Shown: positions 52,951-62,905, counted from the first letter of the stretch. The stretch is 64,000 nt of DNA from Shinella kummerowiae (GCF_009827055.1 NZ_WUMK01000010.1:124001-188000), one strand, 5' to 3'. Numbers and translations: made by a program. The notes: a model not told the origin generated them from the sequence alone.

Positions 52951-53883
52951 ATGAAACTGTCCAGATTGCTGATGGCGGCAACCGCTGCTTCCCTGCTCGC
53001 ACTCCCGGCATCCGCTGCCGAAGTCAAGAAGATCGGCCTTGCCGTTCCCAACCTGCAGGCCGACTTCTTCAACCAGATCAAGCTCGGCGTCGAAAAACAC
53101 GCCAAGGAAAAGGGCATCGAGGTTGTCGTGGTCGATGCCAAGAACGACACCAACACCCAGGTCAGCCAGGTGCAGGACCTGATGACGCAGGACATCGATG
53201 CCTTCATCTACATCCCGGCCGGCGCCGCAGCCGCTGCTGTGCCGACCCGTCTTGCACGCGAAGCCGGCATTCCCGTCATCAACGTCGACCGCACGCCCGA
53301 GGGTGCACCGGGTGACACGTTCATCGCGGGCGAAAGCGTCGAATCCGCCTATGAGGTCTGCAAGTACATCATCGGCAAGGCTGGCGGTGCCGGCAAGATG
53401 GCGATCATCCATGGCCAGAAGGGCACCACGCCGGAAGTCGATCGTTTCACCGGCTGCAAGCGTGCGATCGACGAGAACAAGGGCGTCGAACTGGTCGACC
53501 AGCAGTGGAGCAACATGTGGTCGGCCGATGAAGGCTTCACGATTGCGCAGAACATGCTGCAGGCGAACCCGGACATCACGATCATCTTTGGCCAGGCCGA
53601 CGGTCTCGCGATGGGCGCTGCCAAGGCTGTCGACGTCGCCAATCTCTCGGACAAGGTAATCATCGGCGGTTATGACGGCGACGTCTCGGCTCTCGAATAT
53701 CTGGCCAAGTGCAAGGGTCCGTACATTGCGACGGCCACGCAGAGCACGCAGAAGATGGGCGTACTGGCCGTCGAGTCCGCACTTGCCGTCGCGGCCGGCC
53801 AGAAGGTCGAAGAGCGCCAGACGCCGAACGCTGTTCTGACGACCTGCGAAAACGCGCCGGAATTCGTGAAGAGCCATCCGTAA
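52951..53883 (+). CDS. Sugar-binding protein, RbsB-like
   Basis: The 310-residue periplasmic protein has a signal peptide (LLMAATAASLLALPASAAE) and the ribose-binding fold: LAVPNLQADFFNQIK, VVDAKNDTNTQ, PVINVDRTPEG and VIIGGYDGD. ATG 52951 has TTGGAGGAG upstream. RbsB-type proteins bind ribose, xylose, polyols or branched pentoses. The ligand could match the SDR and kinase enzymes of the locus. Confidence 0.92.
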   Translation: MKLSRLLMAATAASLLALPASAAEVKKIGLAVPNLQADFFNQIKLGVEKHAKEKGIEVVVVDAKNDTNTQVSQVQDLMTQDIDAFIYIPAGAAAAAVPTRLAREAGIPVINVDRTPEGAPGDTFIAGESVESAYEVCKYIIGKAGGAGKMAIIHGQKGTTPEVDRFTGCKRAIDENKGVELVDQQWSNMWSADEGFTIAQNMLQANPDITIIFGQADGLAMGAAKAVDVANLSDKVIIGGYDGDVSALEYLAKCKGPYIATATQSTQKMGVLAVESALAVAAGQKVEERQTPNAVLTTCENAPEFVKSHP

Positions 53884-53913
53884 TCTGGGCCGATAACCAA
53901 AGGAAGCAGCGTC

Positions 53914-55401
53914 ATGACGAACCGCTCTCCCATCCTGTCACTCCGTGGGATCCAGAAATCCTACGGTCCGGTCAAGGTTCTCCACGGTGTCGATCTCGAC
54001 ATCTATCCGGGAGAGGTCGTGGCGCTGCTCGGCGAAAACGGTGCCGGAAAATCGACCCTGTCGAACATCATTTCCGGCACCGTCCAACCCTCCGCGGGTG
54101 AAATGGCCTGGCTGGGAAAGCCCTATTCCCCCGCCGATCCGCGCGCTGCGATGGACGAGGGCGTAGGCATGATCCACCAAGAACTGAAGCTCCTGCCGAA
54201 GCTCTCCATCGCGGAGAACGTCTTCGTCGGCCGTTATCCCATGAAATCAGGCCGCCTCGACCGTGGCGCGATGGAAGAGCGCGCCCGCGCCGGCCTGCAG
54301 CGCCTCGGCCTCGATGTATCGCCCGACCGCCTCGTCGAAGGACTTTCGACCGGCCGCCAGCAGCTCATCGAAATCGCCAAGGCCCTGACGCTGAACGCCC
54401 GGCTGCTCATTCTCGACGAGCCGACCGCAGCCCTTGGCGGCGAGGAGACGCAGGCGCTCTTCCGTCAGATCGAGCGCCTGAAATCCGAAGGCGTCGGTAT
54501 CATCTATATTTCGCACCGGCTCGAAGAAATCCGCCAGATCACCGATCGCATCGTCGTCATGCGCGATGGCGCCAAGGTGCAGGAATTCGGCACCGGCGAC
54601 GTGCCGATCCGCACCATCGTCGAGGCGATGGTCGGACGCTCGCTCGAGCGGATGTTTCCCACGCTTCCCGTTCCCACGGACGAGGTTACGCTGGAGGTAC
54701 GCGGCCTTTCTTCACCGTCGAAAAGCTTCAGCGACATCAATTTTTCCGTCCGCAGGGGCGAGGTGTTCGGCATTGCCGGCCTGATGGGCGCCGGCCGCAC
54801 GGAACTCGTGCGCGCTATCACCGGCGCCGATCCCATTTCCAGCGGCGACGTGCTGCTGCACGGCAAGCCGGTCACGCCGCGCTCGCCGATCGACGCGATC
54901 CGCAACGGCATCGTGCTCGTGCCGGAGGATCGCAAGCTCCAGGGTGTGGTGCTCGATCACTCGATTGCGGAAAACATCGGCTATGCCAATCTCGGCGAGA
55001 TTTCTCGCAACGGCTGGGTTTCCTCGCGTCGCATCCGGGAGTTCGCCGAGGACTATATCAAGCGCTTCGGCGTGAAAGGTCGCGGCGGGCAGAATGCCGG
55101 CGAGCTTTCCGGCGGCAACCAGCAGAAGGTGGTGCTGGCCAAATGGCTGGCACGCAAGCCGCAGGTGGTGGTGCTGGACGAGCCGACACGCGGCATCGAC
55201 GTCGGCGCGCGTTCCTCCATCTACGATCTCATCGTGGATCTCGCCCGCGTGGGCGTGGCGGTGATCGTGGTCAGCTCGGACCTTGAAGAGGTGCTCGGCG
55301 TTTCCAGCCGCATCATGGTCATGGCGCAGGGAAAACAGGCCGGCATCCTGAACCGCGAAGACGCCAACGACGTCTCGGTCATGGAACTGGCGACGATCTG
55401 A
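53914..55401 (+). CDS. Double ABC ATPase, RbsA-like
   Basis: The 495-residue protein has two ATPase halves. The first has GENGAGKST, LSTGRQQLIEIAKAL and LILDEPTAAL; the second has the degenerate loop GLMGAGRTEL, LSGGNQQKV and VVLDEPTRGIDVG. This is the standard CUT2 energiser. It lies 30 bp after the binding-protein gene with an AAGGAAG site. Confidence 0.93.
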   Translation: MTNRSPILSLRGIQKSYGPVKVLHGVDLDIYPGEVVALLGENGAGKSTLSNIISGTVQPSAGEMAWLGKPYSPADPRAAMDEGVGMIHQELKLLPKLSIAENVFVGRYPMKSGRLDRGAMEERARAGLQRLGLDVSPDRLVEGLSTGRQQLIEIAKALTLNARLLILDEPTAALGGEETQALFRQIERLKSEGVGIIYISHRLEEIRQITDRIVVMRDGAKVQEFGTGDVPIRTIVEAMVGRSLERMFPTLPVPTDEVTLEVRGLSSPSKSFSDINFSVRRGEVFGIAGLMGAGRTELVRAITGADPISSGDVLLHGKPVTPRSPIDAIRNGIVLVPEDRKLQGVVLDHSIAENIGYANLGEISRNGWVSSRRIREFAEDYIKRFGVKGRGGQNAGELSGGNQQKVVLAKWLARKPQVVVLDEPTRGIDVGARSSIYDLIVDLARVGVAVIVVSSDLEEVLGVSSRIMVMAQGKQAGILNREDANDVSVMELATI

Positions 55402-55415
55402 AAGGAAGCATCTAG

Positions 55416-56204
55416 ATGTCCGATATCACGCTCAACGCGCCGAAACTGTTCGATCTCCGGGGAAATGTCGCCTTCGTCACAGGTGCCGGCAGCGGCATCG
55501 GCCAGCGCATCGCCATGGGTCTTGCCCAATGCGGCGCGGATGTCGCGCTGCTGGATCGCCGCAGCGACGATGGCCTGGCGACCACCGCCGATTTCATTGC
55601 GAAGGCCGGACGCCGCAGCATCCAGATCGCTGCCGACGTCACCAGCGGTGCGGCGCTGAACGATGCCGTTGCGCGCACAGAAGCGGAGCTTGGCGCGCTC
55701 ACGCTTGCCGTCAACGCCGCCGGCATCGCCAATGCCAGTCCGGCAGACGAGATGGAGGAAAGCCAGTTCCAGACGATGATGGACATCAACCTGAAGGGCG
55801 TGTTTCTGTCCTGCCAGGCGGAGGCGCGGGCCATGCTGAAGACCGGCCGCGGCGCCATCGTCAACATCGCCTCCATGTCCGGCGTCATCGTCAACCGCGG
55901 CCTCAGCCAGTGCCACTACAACGCCTCCAAGGCGGGCGTCATCCACATGACCAAGTCGATGGCGATGGAATGGGTCGGCCGCGGCATCCGCGTCAACACG
56001 ATCAGCCCCGGCTATACGGCAACGCCGATGAATACCCGGCCGGAAATGGTGCACCAGACCAGGCTGTTCGAGGAGCAGACACCGATGCAGCGCATGGCCA
56101 ATGTCGACGAGATGGTCGGCCCTGCAGTGTTCCTGCTGTCGGATGCCGCCAGTTTTGTCACCGGTGTCGACCTGCTTGTCGATGGCGGCTTCTGCTGCTG
56201 GTGA
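55416..56204 (+). CDS. SDR family dehydrogenase
   Basis: The 262-residue SDR has TGAGSGIG, NAAGIA, NIASMSG and YNASK. The C-terminal DGGFCCW resembles sorbose- and polyol-type reductases of rhizobia. It is 14 bp after the ATPase gene in the same operon. It probably oxidises the imported polyol, upstream of the kinase and transketolase encoded on the other strand. Confidence 0.88.
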   Translation: MSDITLNAPKLFDLRGNVAFVTGAGSGIGQRIAMGLAQCGADVALLDRRSDDGLATTADFIAKAGRRSIQIAADVTSGAALNDAVARTEAELGALTLAVNAAGIANASPADEMEESQFQTMMDINLKGVFLSCQAEARAMLKTGRGAIVNIASMSGVIVNRGLSQCHYNASKAGVIHMTKSMAMEWVGRGIRVNTISPGYTATPMNTRPEMVHQTRLFEEQTPMQRMANVDEMVGPAVFLLSDAASFVTGVDLLVDGGFCCW

Positions 56205-56375
56205 TTGCCATAGTCAGGCGGCTCATCGCTCCGAACTGGTAGATGAACCGCTTCCCTCTTTCTTCGAAGAAATCTGTGCGATGGCCGCTGTTGCGGGTCA
56301 TGCCGCGTCCGCTGGCGTCGTTGCCGCGCGGCGAGCGCGCCTTCAAAGTATGCGCCGTGTCGTGCTAGCGGGTCT

Positions 56376-57068
56376 TCACATGACGCCGAAGCGTTCGAAG
56401 GCTTCCACGGTGCTCATGCCGCCTTCGATCGCTAAGCGGACCTTGTTTTCCGTTTCTGCCTTCTCCAGCGCCAAGGTGATGGCTTCCCGCTCGGCCTCGC
56501 GTGGAATGACGAGAACGCCATCGCGGTCGCCGAAGAGGATATCGCCGGGGCGGATGCGAATGCCGCCGATCTCGATGGGGATGGCGTAGTCGACCACTTT
56601 ACCGCGCGGGCCCTGGTCCTGCGCATAGGAGCCGTAGCAGAAGGTCGGGAAGTCGAGGGCGAGAATGCCGCTGGTGTCGCGGCAGTAACCGTCGCAGATC
56701 GCGCCTGCCGCCTTGAGCTTGAGGGCGCGCGTCGACATCAGTTCGCCCCAGACGGCATATCGCGGTGAGGCGCCGGAGCAGACATAGATTTCGTGCGGCT
56801 TCAGGCTGTCAAGGGCGTGGAACATCAGGCCGAATGGTTTGTTGCCGAGCGGCGAATGTCCGCCGGTTTCGGTTGACGCGAAGAAATCGGCTTCGAGGAC
56901 CGGCATGGCCCGCCCGATGGCGACCATGTCGTCGCGAAGCGCGCGAATCTGCGGCGGCAGGAACTGGTGCTGCAGGCCCATAGTGTCGAGTATGTCGCCG
57001 ACCACGGCCGTAAAAAGCCGGTTGCGCATGGCGGCGAAAAGTTCGGTATCGTCGTTGAAATGTACCAT
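56376..57068 (-). CDS. RraA family protein with intact DGxxRD motif
   Basis: The 230-residue protein keeps the metal/substrate motif in AGAICDGYCRDTSGI, with PGDILFGDRDGVLVIP. It is of the class seen in sugar-acid clusters as aldolase or oxaloacetate decarboxylase. ATG 57068 lies 8 bp after the uxuA stop; the frame is open further upstream within uxuA. It is the second gene of the uxuA operon. Confidence 0.85.
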   Translation of the reverse strand: MVHFNDDTELFAAMRNRLFTAVVGDILDTMGLQHQFLPPQIRALRDDMVAIGRAMPVLEADFFASTETGGHSPLGNKPFGLMFHALDSLKPHEIYVCSGASPRYAVWGELMSTRALKLKAAGAICDGYCRDTSGILALDFPTFCYGSYAQDQGPRGKVVDYAIPIEIGGIRIRPGDILFGDRDGVLVIPREAEREAITLALEKAETENKVRLAIEGGMSTVEAFERFGVM

Positions 57069-57076
57069 CTGTTTCC

Positions 57077-58276
57077 TCAAGCCTTGTGCGCCAGAACTGT
57101 CGCGATGCCCTGCATGACGCCTCTGATTTCCGCGAGGCCTTTCAGCCGACCGATGAGCGAGTAGCCCGGGTTTATCCTGTCCTTGCCGATATCGTCCGCC
57201 AGGAGATGCCCGTGGTCGGGGCGCAGCGGGATCTGCCAATCGGCGCGGCCCTCGTTGATCCGCCGTTCCTGTTCCTCCAGCAGGGCGAGGATGACGGCCG
57301 GCAGGTCGCTCGAGCCGCCGAGATGGTCCGCCTCATAGAAGGAGCCATCATCTTCGCGCTGGACATTGCGCAAGTGGGCGAAATGGATGCGGGGGGCGAG
57401 CTCGCGGGCCATGGCCGGCAGATCATTGTCGGCGCGCGTGCCATAGGAGCCGGTGCAGAAGGTGATGCCGTTCGCCGGACTGTCGACGGCGGCAAGGATG
57501 CGCCGCACATCCGCCGGTGTTGAAACGATGCGCGGGAGGCCGTAGAGCGAGAAGGCCGGATCGTCCGGGTGGATGCAGAGCCGAATGCCGGCTTCCTCTG
57601 CAACCGGAACGATCTCTCGCAGGAAGCGGGCCAGGTTGTCGTGAAGAATCTCGGCCGTCACCCCGTCATATTCCGCAAGGGCGGCGAGAAAGCTTGCCCG
57701 GTCGAACTGGCGCTCGGTTGCCGGCAGGCCGGCGATGAGATTACGTTCGATCCGGCTGATCGTCGCCTCATCCATCCGCTCGAAACGCTGTCGTGCGTCT
57801 AAGATCTGCTGTTCCGTGTAGCTCTCCTCGACACGTGGGCGGTTCAGCACGAAGAGATCATAGGCGGCGAAATCGACGGCATCGAAGCGCAGGGCGTATC
57901 CGCCGTTTGGCAAGGGCTGCATCAGGTCCGTGCGTGTCCAGTCGACGACCGGCATGAAGTTGTAGCAGACAATCGAAATGCCGGCGCGTCCCAGCGCCCT
58001 GAGTGTGTCCTTGTACCAGCCGATATTGCGATCGCTGTCCGTCGTCGCGAGCTTGATCGCATTGTGAACCGGAATGCTTTCGACGACGCTCCAGCGCATG
58101 CCGGCCGCCTCGATCAGCGCCTTTTGCGCGAGAATCTGGTCCTCCGGCCAAGGCGAGCCGTCATAGATGTGGTGCAATGCCGAGACGATCCCGGTCGCGC
58201 CTGCCTGCCGGATGTGGCTGAGCGGCACGGGGTCGTTCGTTCCGTACCACCGAAAGCACTCTTCCATCAGTCTCAT
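57077..58276 (-). CDS. uxuA: Mannonate dehydratase
   Basis: The 399-residue TIM-barrel protein matches Uxu[71 protein letters not shown] and LRPDHGHLL with metal-ligand His and Cys segments (FCTGSYG). It dehydrates D-mannonate to 2-keto-3-deoxygluconate in glucuronate use. ATG 58276 has GGAGAT upstream. It is divergent from the GntR gene and shares its operator region. Confidence 0.93.
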   Translation of the reverse strand: MRLMEECFRWYGTNDPVPLSHIRQAGATGIVSALHHIYDGSPWPEDQILAQKALIEAAGMRWSVVESIPVHNAIKLATTDSDRNIGWYKDTLRALGRAGISIVCYNFMPVVDWTRTDLMQPLPNGGYALRFDAVDFAAYDLFVLNRPRVEESYTEQQILDARQRFERMDEATISRIERNLIAGLPATERQFDRASFLAALAEYDGVTAEILHDNLARFLREIVPVAEEAGIRLCIHPDDPAFSLYGLPRIVSTPADVRRILAAVDSPANGITFCTGSYGTRADNDLPAMARELAPRIHFAHLRNVQREDDGSFYEADHLGGSSDLPAVILALLEEQERRINEGRADWQIPLRPDHGHLLADDIGKDRINPGYSLIGRLKGLAEIRGVMQGIATVLAHKA

Positions 58277-58310
58277 CGAAATCTCCTGCCTGTCGCCGAG
58301 TTGGTCTTTA

Positions 58311-58322
58311 ATTGTTGGACCA
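58311..58322 (+). promoter_or_regulatory. GntR operator candidate, copy 1
   Basis: ATTGTTGGACCA, 35-46 bp before the uxuA start on the minus strand. It is one of three related copies in this divergent region and lies downstream of the predicted uxuA transcription start. Confidence 0.5.
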
Positions 58323-58330
58323 CGTCTCCA

Positions 58331-58359
58331 ATTAAGGCGCTACCGGTCCAATAATTCAA
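58331..58359 (-). promoter_or_regulatory. Sigma70-like promoter of the uxuA operon
   Basis: On the minus strand TTGAAT (58354-58359), a 17-base gap, then CTTAAT (58331-58336). The second operator copy (58344-58355) lies within this promoter. Confidence 0.4.
58344..58355 (-). promoter_or_regulatory. GntR operator candidate, copy 2
   Basis: On the minus strand ATTATTGGACCG matches copy 1 (ATTGTTGGACCA) at ten of twelve positions. It lies within the predicted uxuA promoter. Confidence 0.5.
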
Positions 58360-58437
58360 GCCATTTGTTGAAGTTTCGATTGAAAATTGCCGTGGATAGA
58401 AGGTTTTTTGAAAATCCTCTTGACCAATCAACTTTTC

Positions 58438-58450
58438 TGGACCAACAAAT
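58438..58450 (-). promoter_or_regulatory. GntR operator candidate, copy 3
   Basis: On the minus strand ATTTGTTGGTCCA matches the same motif. It lies 24 bp before the GTG start of the GntR gene and would allow autoregulation. Confidence 0.45.
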
Positions 58451-58474
58451 ATGCCATCGCAGGGAGGCGAAACA

Positions 58475-59218
58475 GTGAGCAATTCGGTTCCGGATGACGG
58501 TTTGGCGGGTTTGGAAATTGCCGAGCAGGGCAGGACCTCGGCGGTCGATCGTCTCGTCGAGCAGATTCGCGACATGATCTCGGAGCGCGGCCTCGGTGTT
58601 GGCGATGCATTACCGACGGAGCGTGATCTTGGTGAGCAGTTCCAGTCGGGGCGCAACACGGTGCGTGAGGCGTTGCAGGTGTTGCGTGCCTACGGCCTGG
58701 TCGAGACCAGGCCCAAGGTCGGCGCGGTGATCAGCGGCGGTCAGGGTGAGGCGCTGCGCCGGCTTTTCGCCTTCCATAGCGGTATCTCCCCGGATTCCTT
58801 CCGTGATCTGCAGGGTTTTCGCCGTATCCTCGAAACGGGAGTCGGCGAACATATCATTCTTACGGCGAGCGAGACGGATTTCGACCTGCTGGACGCGATC
58901 AACCGCCGTATCCTGGAAGCAGGCAGCGTCGCGGAAGCGGCGCGCTGCGATTACGAATTCCATGCGGCCATCGTCGAGCTGTCGGGCAATCGCACGACAC
59001 ACGCTACCTATAACATGCTGCGCTCGGTCATCGAGGAGGTCATGCGTCTCGGCAAGACGGAGCGGCCGGTGCATGCGGCGACCTTCGAGGCCCATGCTGA
59101 AATCATCCGGGCGCTCAGGGCGCGGGACCGCATTGCCTATGTCTACCTGATGAGCCGTCACCTGGAGTTCGGCCTCAGGTTCGTCGACGACGCGCCGGCG
59201 GGGCAGCCACAGCGATAA
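58475..59218 (+). CDS. GntR family regulator with FCD domain
   Basis: The 247-residue protein has an N-terminal winged helix (AVDRLVEQIRDMISERGLGVGDALPTERDLGEQF-type segment, then GRNTVREALQVLRAYGLVE) and an FCD effector domain with His metal residues (EFHAAIVELSGN, FEAHAEIIRAL). GTG 58475 has GGGAGG seven bases upstream; ATG 58451 abuts an operator copy and has no ribosome site. It is similar in type to UxuR/ExuR and likely represses uxuA and the adjacent ABC operon until an uronate-derived ligand is present. Confidence 0.9.
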   Translation: MSNSVPDDGLAGLEIAEQGRTSAVDRLVEQIRDMISERGLGVGDALPTERDLGEQFQSGRNTVREALQVLRAYGLVETRPKVGAVISGGQGEALRRLFAFHSGISPDSFRDLQGFRRILETGVGEHIILTASETDFDLLDAINRRILEAGSVAEAARCDYEFHAAIVELSGNRTTHATYNMLRSVIEEVMRLGKTERPVHAATFEAHAEIIRALRARDRIAYVYLMSRHLEFGLRFVDDAPAGQPQR

Positions 59219-59332
59219 AGACAGGGAGCACCACGAACTGCGCCGAATAGGGCGACGCGGTTCGACCGTTTGCTGGGCCCTCTCGCCCGTGGGTCCGGTG
59301 GCACGAACAGGGCAATTTGGAGGAGAACCAAC

Positions 59333-60298
59333 ATGAGCAAGGCAAAACGCCATATCCTGACGCTTGCGGCGCTGTTCGCCACGGTCAGCTTCGCGCCGAA
59401 TGTGGCGCTTGCTGAGGGCAAGGCCATCGCCGGCATCGTCTTTCAGCAGGACCAGTATTTCCGCGGCATCCAGATCGGCATGGAGAAGGCTGCAGAAGCG
59501 GCCGGCGACGAGCTCTTGGCCGGCAACAGCGACAGCAAGCTGGAAAAGGAAGCCCAGCTTATCGACACCTATATCGCCCGCGGCGTGGGTTCCATTGTCG
59601 TGGCACCGCTTTCGGCCGATGCGTCGGTGCCTGCCCTGAAGAAGGCCCGCGACGCCGGCATCACCGTTGTGACCTACGGCACCTCGGCCAACGGCGATGT
59701 CGCCCAGGCGACGGTGACGAGCTCGGACCGCGATATCGGCATCGGCACCGGCAACGCCGCCACCGAATTCCTGAAGACTCTCGGCAATGGCGAGAAGGTC
59801 AAGATCGGCACGCTCGCCTTCAAGGCATTGTTGCCCGAGCAGTCGAATGCCCGCGTCGAAGGCTTCCTGAGCGTCGTTTCCGATCAGGTCGATATCGTCG
59901 CGCAGCAGGACGCCTGGCTTGCCGAAAAGGCGCTTGCCGTCGCCAGCGACATGCTGACGGCCAACCCCGATATCCGCGTAATCTATGCCGCAAACGAGGG
60001 CGGGACGATCGGCGCGGTGCAGGCGGTCAAGAAGGCCGGGCTCGAAGGCAAGGTCTTCGTCTTCGGCACCGATGGTTCGGAGCAGCTCGCCAACATGCTG
60101 CTGAATGGCGACAACGTCCTGCAAGCGACCACGGCCCAGCAGCCGCTCGAAGTCGGACGCCAGGCGATCGAGGCGGCGCAGAACCTGCTCGACGGCAAGA
60201 CGATCGAAACCAATGTCAATGTGCCGGTGCTGCCACTGACGCGCGCCAATGCCGAGGGCGTCGCCGCCTACAAGGAAGGCCTGAAGGCCCTGAAGTAA
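59333..60298 (+). CDS. Sugar-binding protein, RbsB-like
   Basis: The 321-residue protein has a signal peptide (LAALFATVSFAPNVALAE) and the RbsB fold with IVFQQDQYFRGIQIGME and VFGTDGSEQLANMLLNG. ATG 59333 has GGAGGAG upstream; the longer frame is not needed. It is the first gene of the second ribose-type importer, 114 bp after the GntR gene. Confidence 0.92.
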   Translation: MSKAKRHILTLAALFATVSFAPNVALAEGKAIAGIVFQQDQYFRGIQIGMEKAAEAAGDELLAGNSDSKLEKEAQLIDTYIARGVGSIVVAPLSADASVPALKKARDAGITVVTYGTSANGDVAQATVTSSDRDIGIGTGNAATEFLKTLGNGEKVKIGTLAFKALLPEQSNARVEGFLSVVSDQVDIVAQQDAWLAEKALAVASDMLTANPDIRVIYAANEGGTIGAVQAVKKAGLEGKVFVFGTDGSEQLANMLLNGDNVLQATTAQQPLEVGRQAIEAAQNLLDGKTIETNVNVPVLPLTRANAEGVAAYKEGLKALK

Positions 60299-60356
60299 GA
60301 CGGATGGCGGGCCGTTGTGCCCGCCGACCTTTTGCCATGCGCAGCAGGAAAACGGC

Positions 60357-61898
60357 ATGACCTATCTGCAACCCACAGACCCGGGACAGGGAACACAGGG
60401 ACGGCTGGACTTTCGAGGCGTGACCAAGCGTTATGGCCCGACGATTGCCCTCTCCGAGTTCACCCACAGTTTTGCGCCAGGCCGGGTACACGCCCTGATG
60501 GGCAAGAACGGCTCGGGCAAGTCGACGCTCGTGAAGCTTCTCGCGGGCGTGACCGGGCCGAGTTCCGGTACGATCAGCGTCAATGGCGAAGATCGCCACT
60601 TCACCTCGCCGCACGACGCCTTCGCGGCCGGCATCGTCACCGTGCATCAGGAGCTTTCCCTGGTGCCGGAACTGTCGGTTGGGGAGAATATCTTCCTCGG
60701 CCGGTTGCCACACCGGCGGCGGGCCGGTTTCAGCGTCGTTGACTGGGCGGGGCTGCACAAGCGCGCCGGTGAACTGCTTGCCGACATGGGTCTTGAGATC
60801 GACTCGCGCCAGCCGGTCTCCGCGCTCAGCGTCGGCCAGCAACAGGTGGTGGAGATCGTCAAGGCGATGTCCTTCAATCCCTCGATCCTGCTGCTCGACG
60901 AGCCGACCTCGGCACTTGCAACACGCGAGGTGAAGCAGCTCTTCGCGCTGATCGCGCGGCTGCGCGCCCGCGGCGTGACGATGATCTACATCACCCATCG
61001 TATGAGCGAACTGTTCGACATCGCCGACACCTGCACGGTCATCCGGGACGGTCATTATATCGGCTCGGTCGAGATGAAGGCGACCACGCCGTCGGCCATC
61101 GTCGGCATGATGTTCGGCGACGCCGCCCGTGCGACACGCCCGCCGCGCCGCGACCTCGACCGCACCGCACCGGTGCTGAAGGTGCGCAATCTCAGCCGCG
61201 GAGGGCATTTCCACGACGTGTCCTTCGATCTTTATTCCGGCGAAATCCTCGGTATTGCTGGCCTGCTCGGCGCGGGGCGGACGGAGCTGATGCGGGCGAT
61301 CTTTGGCGCAGACAGGATCGATGGTGGTTCGGTCTGGCTCGACGGCCGCCTCATGACCGGCGCGAGCCCGCGCGAGATGCGCAAGGCCGGGCTCGGCTAC
61401 ACGCCGGAAAATCGCAAGGAGGTCGGCCTTGTCCAGTCGCTTTCCACTGCCGACAATCTCTGCATGGCGAGCCTTGGGCCGATCTCGCTCGGCGGCTTCA
61501 TCTCGCGCCGGCGCGAGCAGCCATTCATTCACCGCCAGATCGCCGACCTGCACATCAAGTGCGGCGATCCGGACCTGGCCGTCTCTTCGCTTTCCGGCGG
61601 CAACCAGCAAAAGGTGGTGATCGGCAAATGGCTGAACCGCCATCCCTCGGTGATGTTCTTCGACGAGCCGAGCCGAGGCGTCGACGTGCAGGCCAAGCGC
61701 CAGATCTTTGACATCATCTGGCAGAAGTCCGCCGACGGCCTCGCCAGCATCTTCGTTTCGACGGAACTCGAGGAGGTTCTTGAAGTGGCCGATCGCATTC
61801 TCGTGATGCACCAAGGGGCCATCGTCGCTGAAGTGGACCCTACGAAAACCGATCTGACCGAACTCTACGGCCTATGCATGGAAGGGGCCCGGCAATGA
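60357..61898 (+). CDS. Double ABC ATPase, RbsA-like
   Basis: The 513-residue protein has GKNGSGKST, LSVGQQQVVEIVKA and LLLDEPTSAL in the first half, and GLLGAGRTE, LSGGNQQKVV and MFFDEPSRGVDV in the second half. ATG 60357 has CAGGAAAA upstream; 60315 is a longer alternative. Its stop overlaps the permease start by ATGA. Confidence 0.92.
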   Translation: MTYLQPTDPGQGTQGRLDFRGVTKRYGPTIALSEFTHSFAPGRVHALMGKNGSGKSTLVKLLAGVTGPSSGTISVNGEDRHFTSPHDAFAAGIVTVHQELSLVPELSVGENIFLGRLPHRRRAGFSVVDWAGLHKRAGELLADMGLEIDSRQPVSALSVGQQQVVEIVKAMSFNPSILLLDEPTSALATREVKQLFALIARLRARGVTMIYITHRMSELFDIADTCTVIRDGHYIGSVEMKATTPSAIVGMMFGDAARATRPPRRDLDRTAPVLKVRNLSRGGHFHDVSFDLYSGEILGIAGLLGAGRTELMRAIFGADRIDGGSVWLDGRLMTGASPREMRKAGLGYTPENRKEVGLVQSLSTADNLCMASLGPISLGGFISRRREQPFIHRQIADLHIKCGDPDLAVSSLSGGNQQKVVIGKWLNRHPSVMFFDEPSRGVDVQAKRQIFDIIWQKSADGLASIFVSTELEEVLEVADRILVMHQGAIVAEVDPTKTDLTELYGLCMEGARQ

Positions 61899-62887
61899 CA
61901 CTTGTGAGCCAGACCACGGAAGCCGGCGGGCAAAATGCGCCGCTCCGTTTCTTGAAAACCTATCCGATGGAGATCATCCTTGCGGCATTGGTGATCTTTC
62001 TTGTCGTCGCGGCCCCAGGCTTTGCCTCGACCGGCAACATTCTCAATGTGCTGAGAACGGTCGCGATGCTCGGCATCATCGCCTTCGGCATGACCGCGGT
62101 CATCATCAGCGGCGAGATCGACCTTTCGGTCGGCGCGGGCGCGGCACTGGCCGGCTGCATCGTCGCCTGGTTCTCGGATAGTTACTCCGGCGCCCTGGGA
62201 GAATGGGGGGCGGTGACGGTGGGTTTTGCCGCAGCACTCCTGCTCGGCTTCTCGCTTGGCTATCTCACCGGCCGCTTCCGGCAATGGTTCAATGTGCCGA
62301 CCTTCATAACGACGCTCGCGCTCTTTGCGGCTCTGCGCGGCGTCGCCAACCTCATCACCGGCGGCTTCCCGATGTCGTCCTTCCCGCTCGGCTTCGATTT
62401 CCTCGGTGGCGGTTATCTCTTCGGCATCCCGTTCCCGGTCTACATCTTCGCCCTCACCTTTGCCGGCATGCATGTCCTGATGAAGTACACCAGCTTCGGT
62501 CGCGAGGTTTACGCCGTCGGCGGCAATATGGAGGCCGCGCGGCTTTCCGGCATCGACATCTGGCGGGTCAAGGCGTGGACGCTCGGTCTCACCGGCGCGC
62601 TCACGGCCGTCTCAGGTACCCTGATCGCCTCGCAGATCGGAGCAGGAACCGGAACCACCGCGACCGGCATGGAGCTGGACGTGATCGCGGCGGTGATCAT
62701 CGGCGGCACCTCGCTCTTCGGCGGCAAGGGGCGCATCTGGGGCACGTTGATCGGCGTCCTGTTCCTCGGCTGCATCTCCAACGGCATGACGCTGATGAAT
62801 GTCAGCGAATATTGGCAATACGTGGTGCGCGGCGGGATCATCCTCGGCGCCGTGCTTCTCAACCAGGTTCTCGAACGCGTGCGCTGA
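61895..62887 (+). CDS. ABC permease, RbsC-like
   Basis: The 330-residue CUT2 permease has about nine spans and the family segments IDLSVGAGAALAG and YAVGGNMEAARLSGID. It starts at ATG 61895, coupled to the ATPase by ATGA overlap. It completes the second ribose-type importer. Confidence 0.92.
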   Translation: MTLVSQTTEAGGQNAPLRFLKTYPMEIILAALVIFLVVAAPGFASTGNILNVLRTVAMLGIIAFGMTAVIISGEIDLSVGAGAALAGCIVAWFSDSYSGALGEWGAVTVGFAAALLLGFSLGYLTGRFRQWFNVPTFITTLALFAALRGVANLITGGFPMSSFPLGFDFLGGGYLFGIPFPVYIFALTFAGMHVLMKYTSFGREVYAVGGNMEAARLSGIDIWRVKAWTLGLTGALTAVSGTLIASQIGAGTGTTATGMELDVIAAVIIGGTSLFGGKGRIWGTLIGVLFLGCISNGMTLMNVSEYWQYVVRGGIILGAVLLNQVLERVR

Positions 62888-62905
62888 GAAAGCGTGGAGA
62901 CAATA

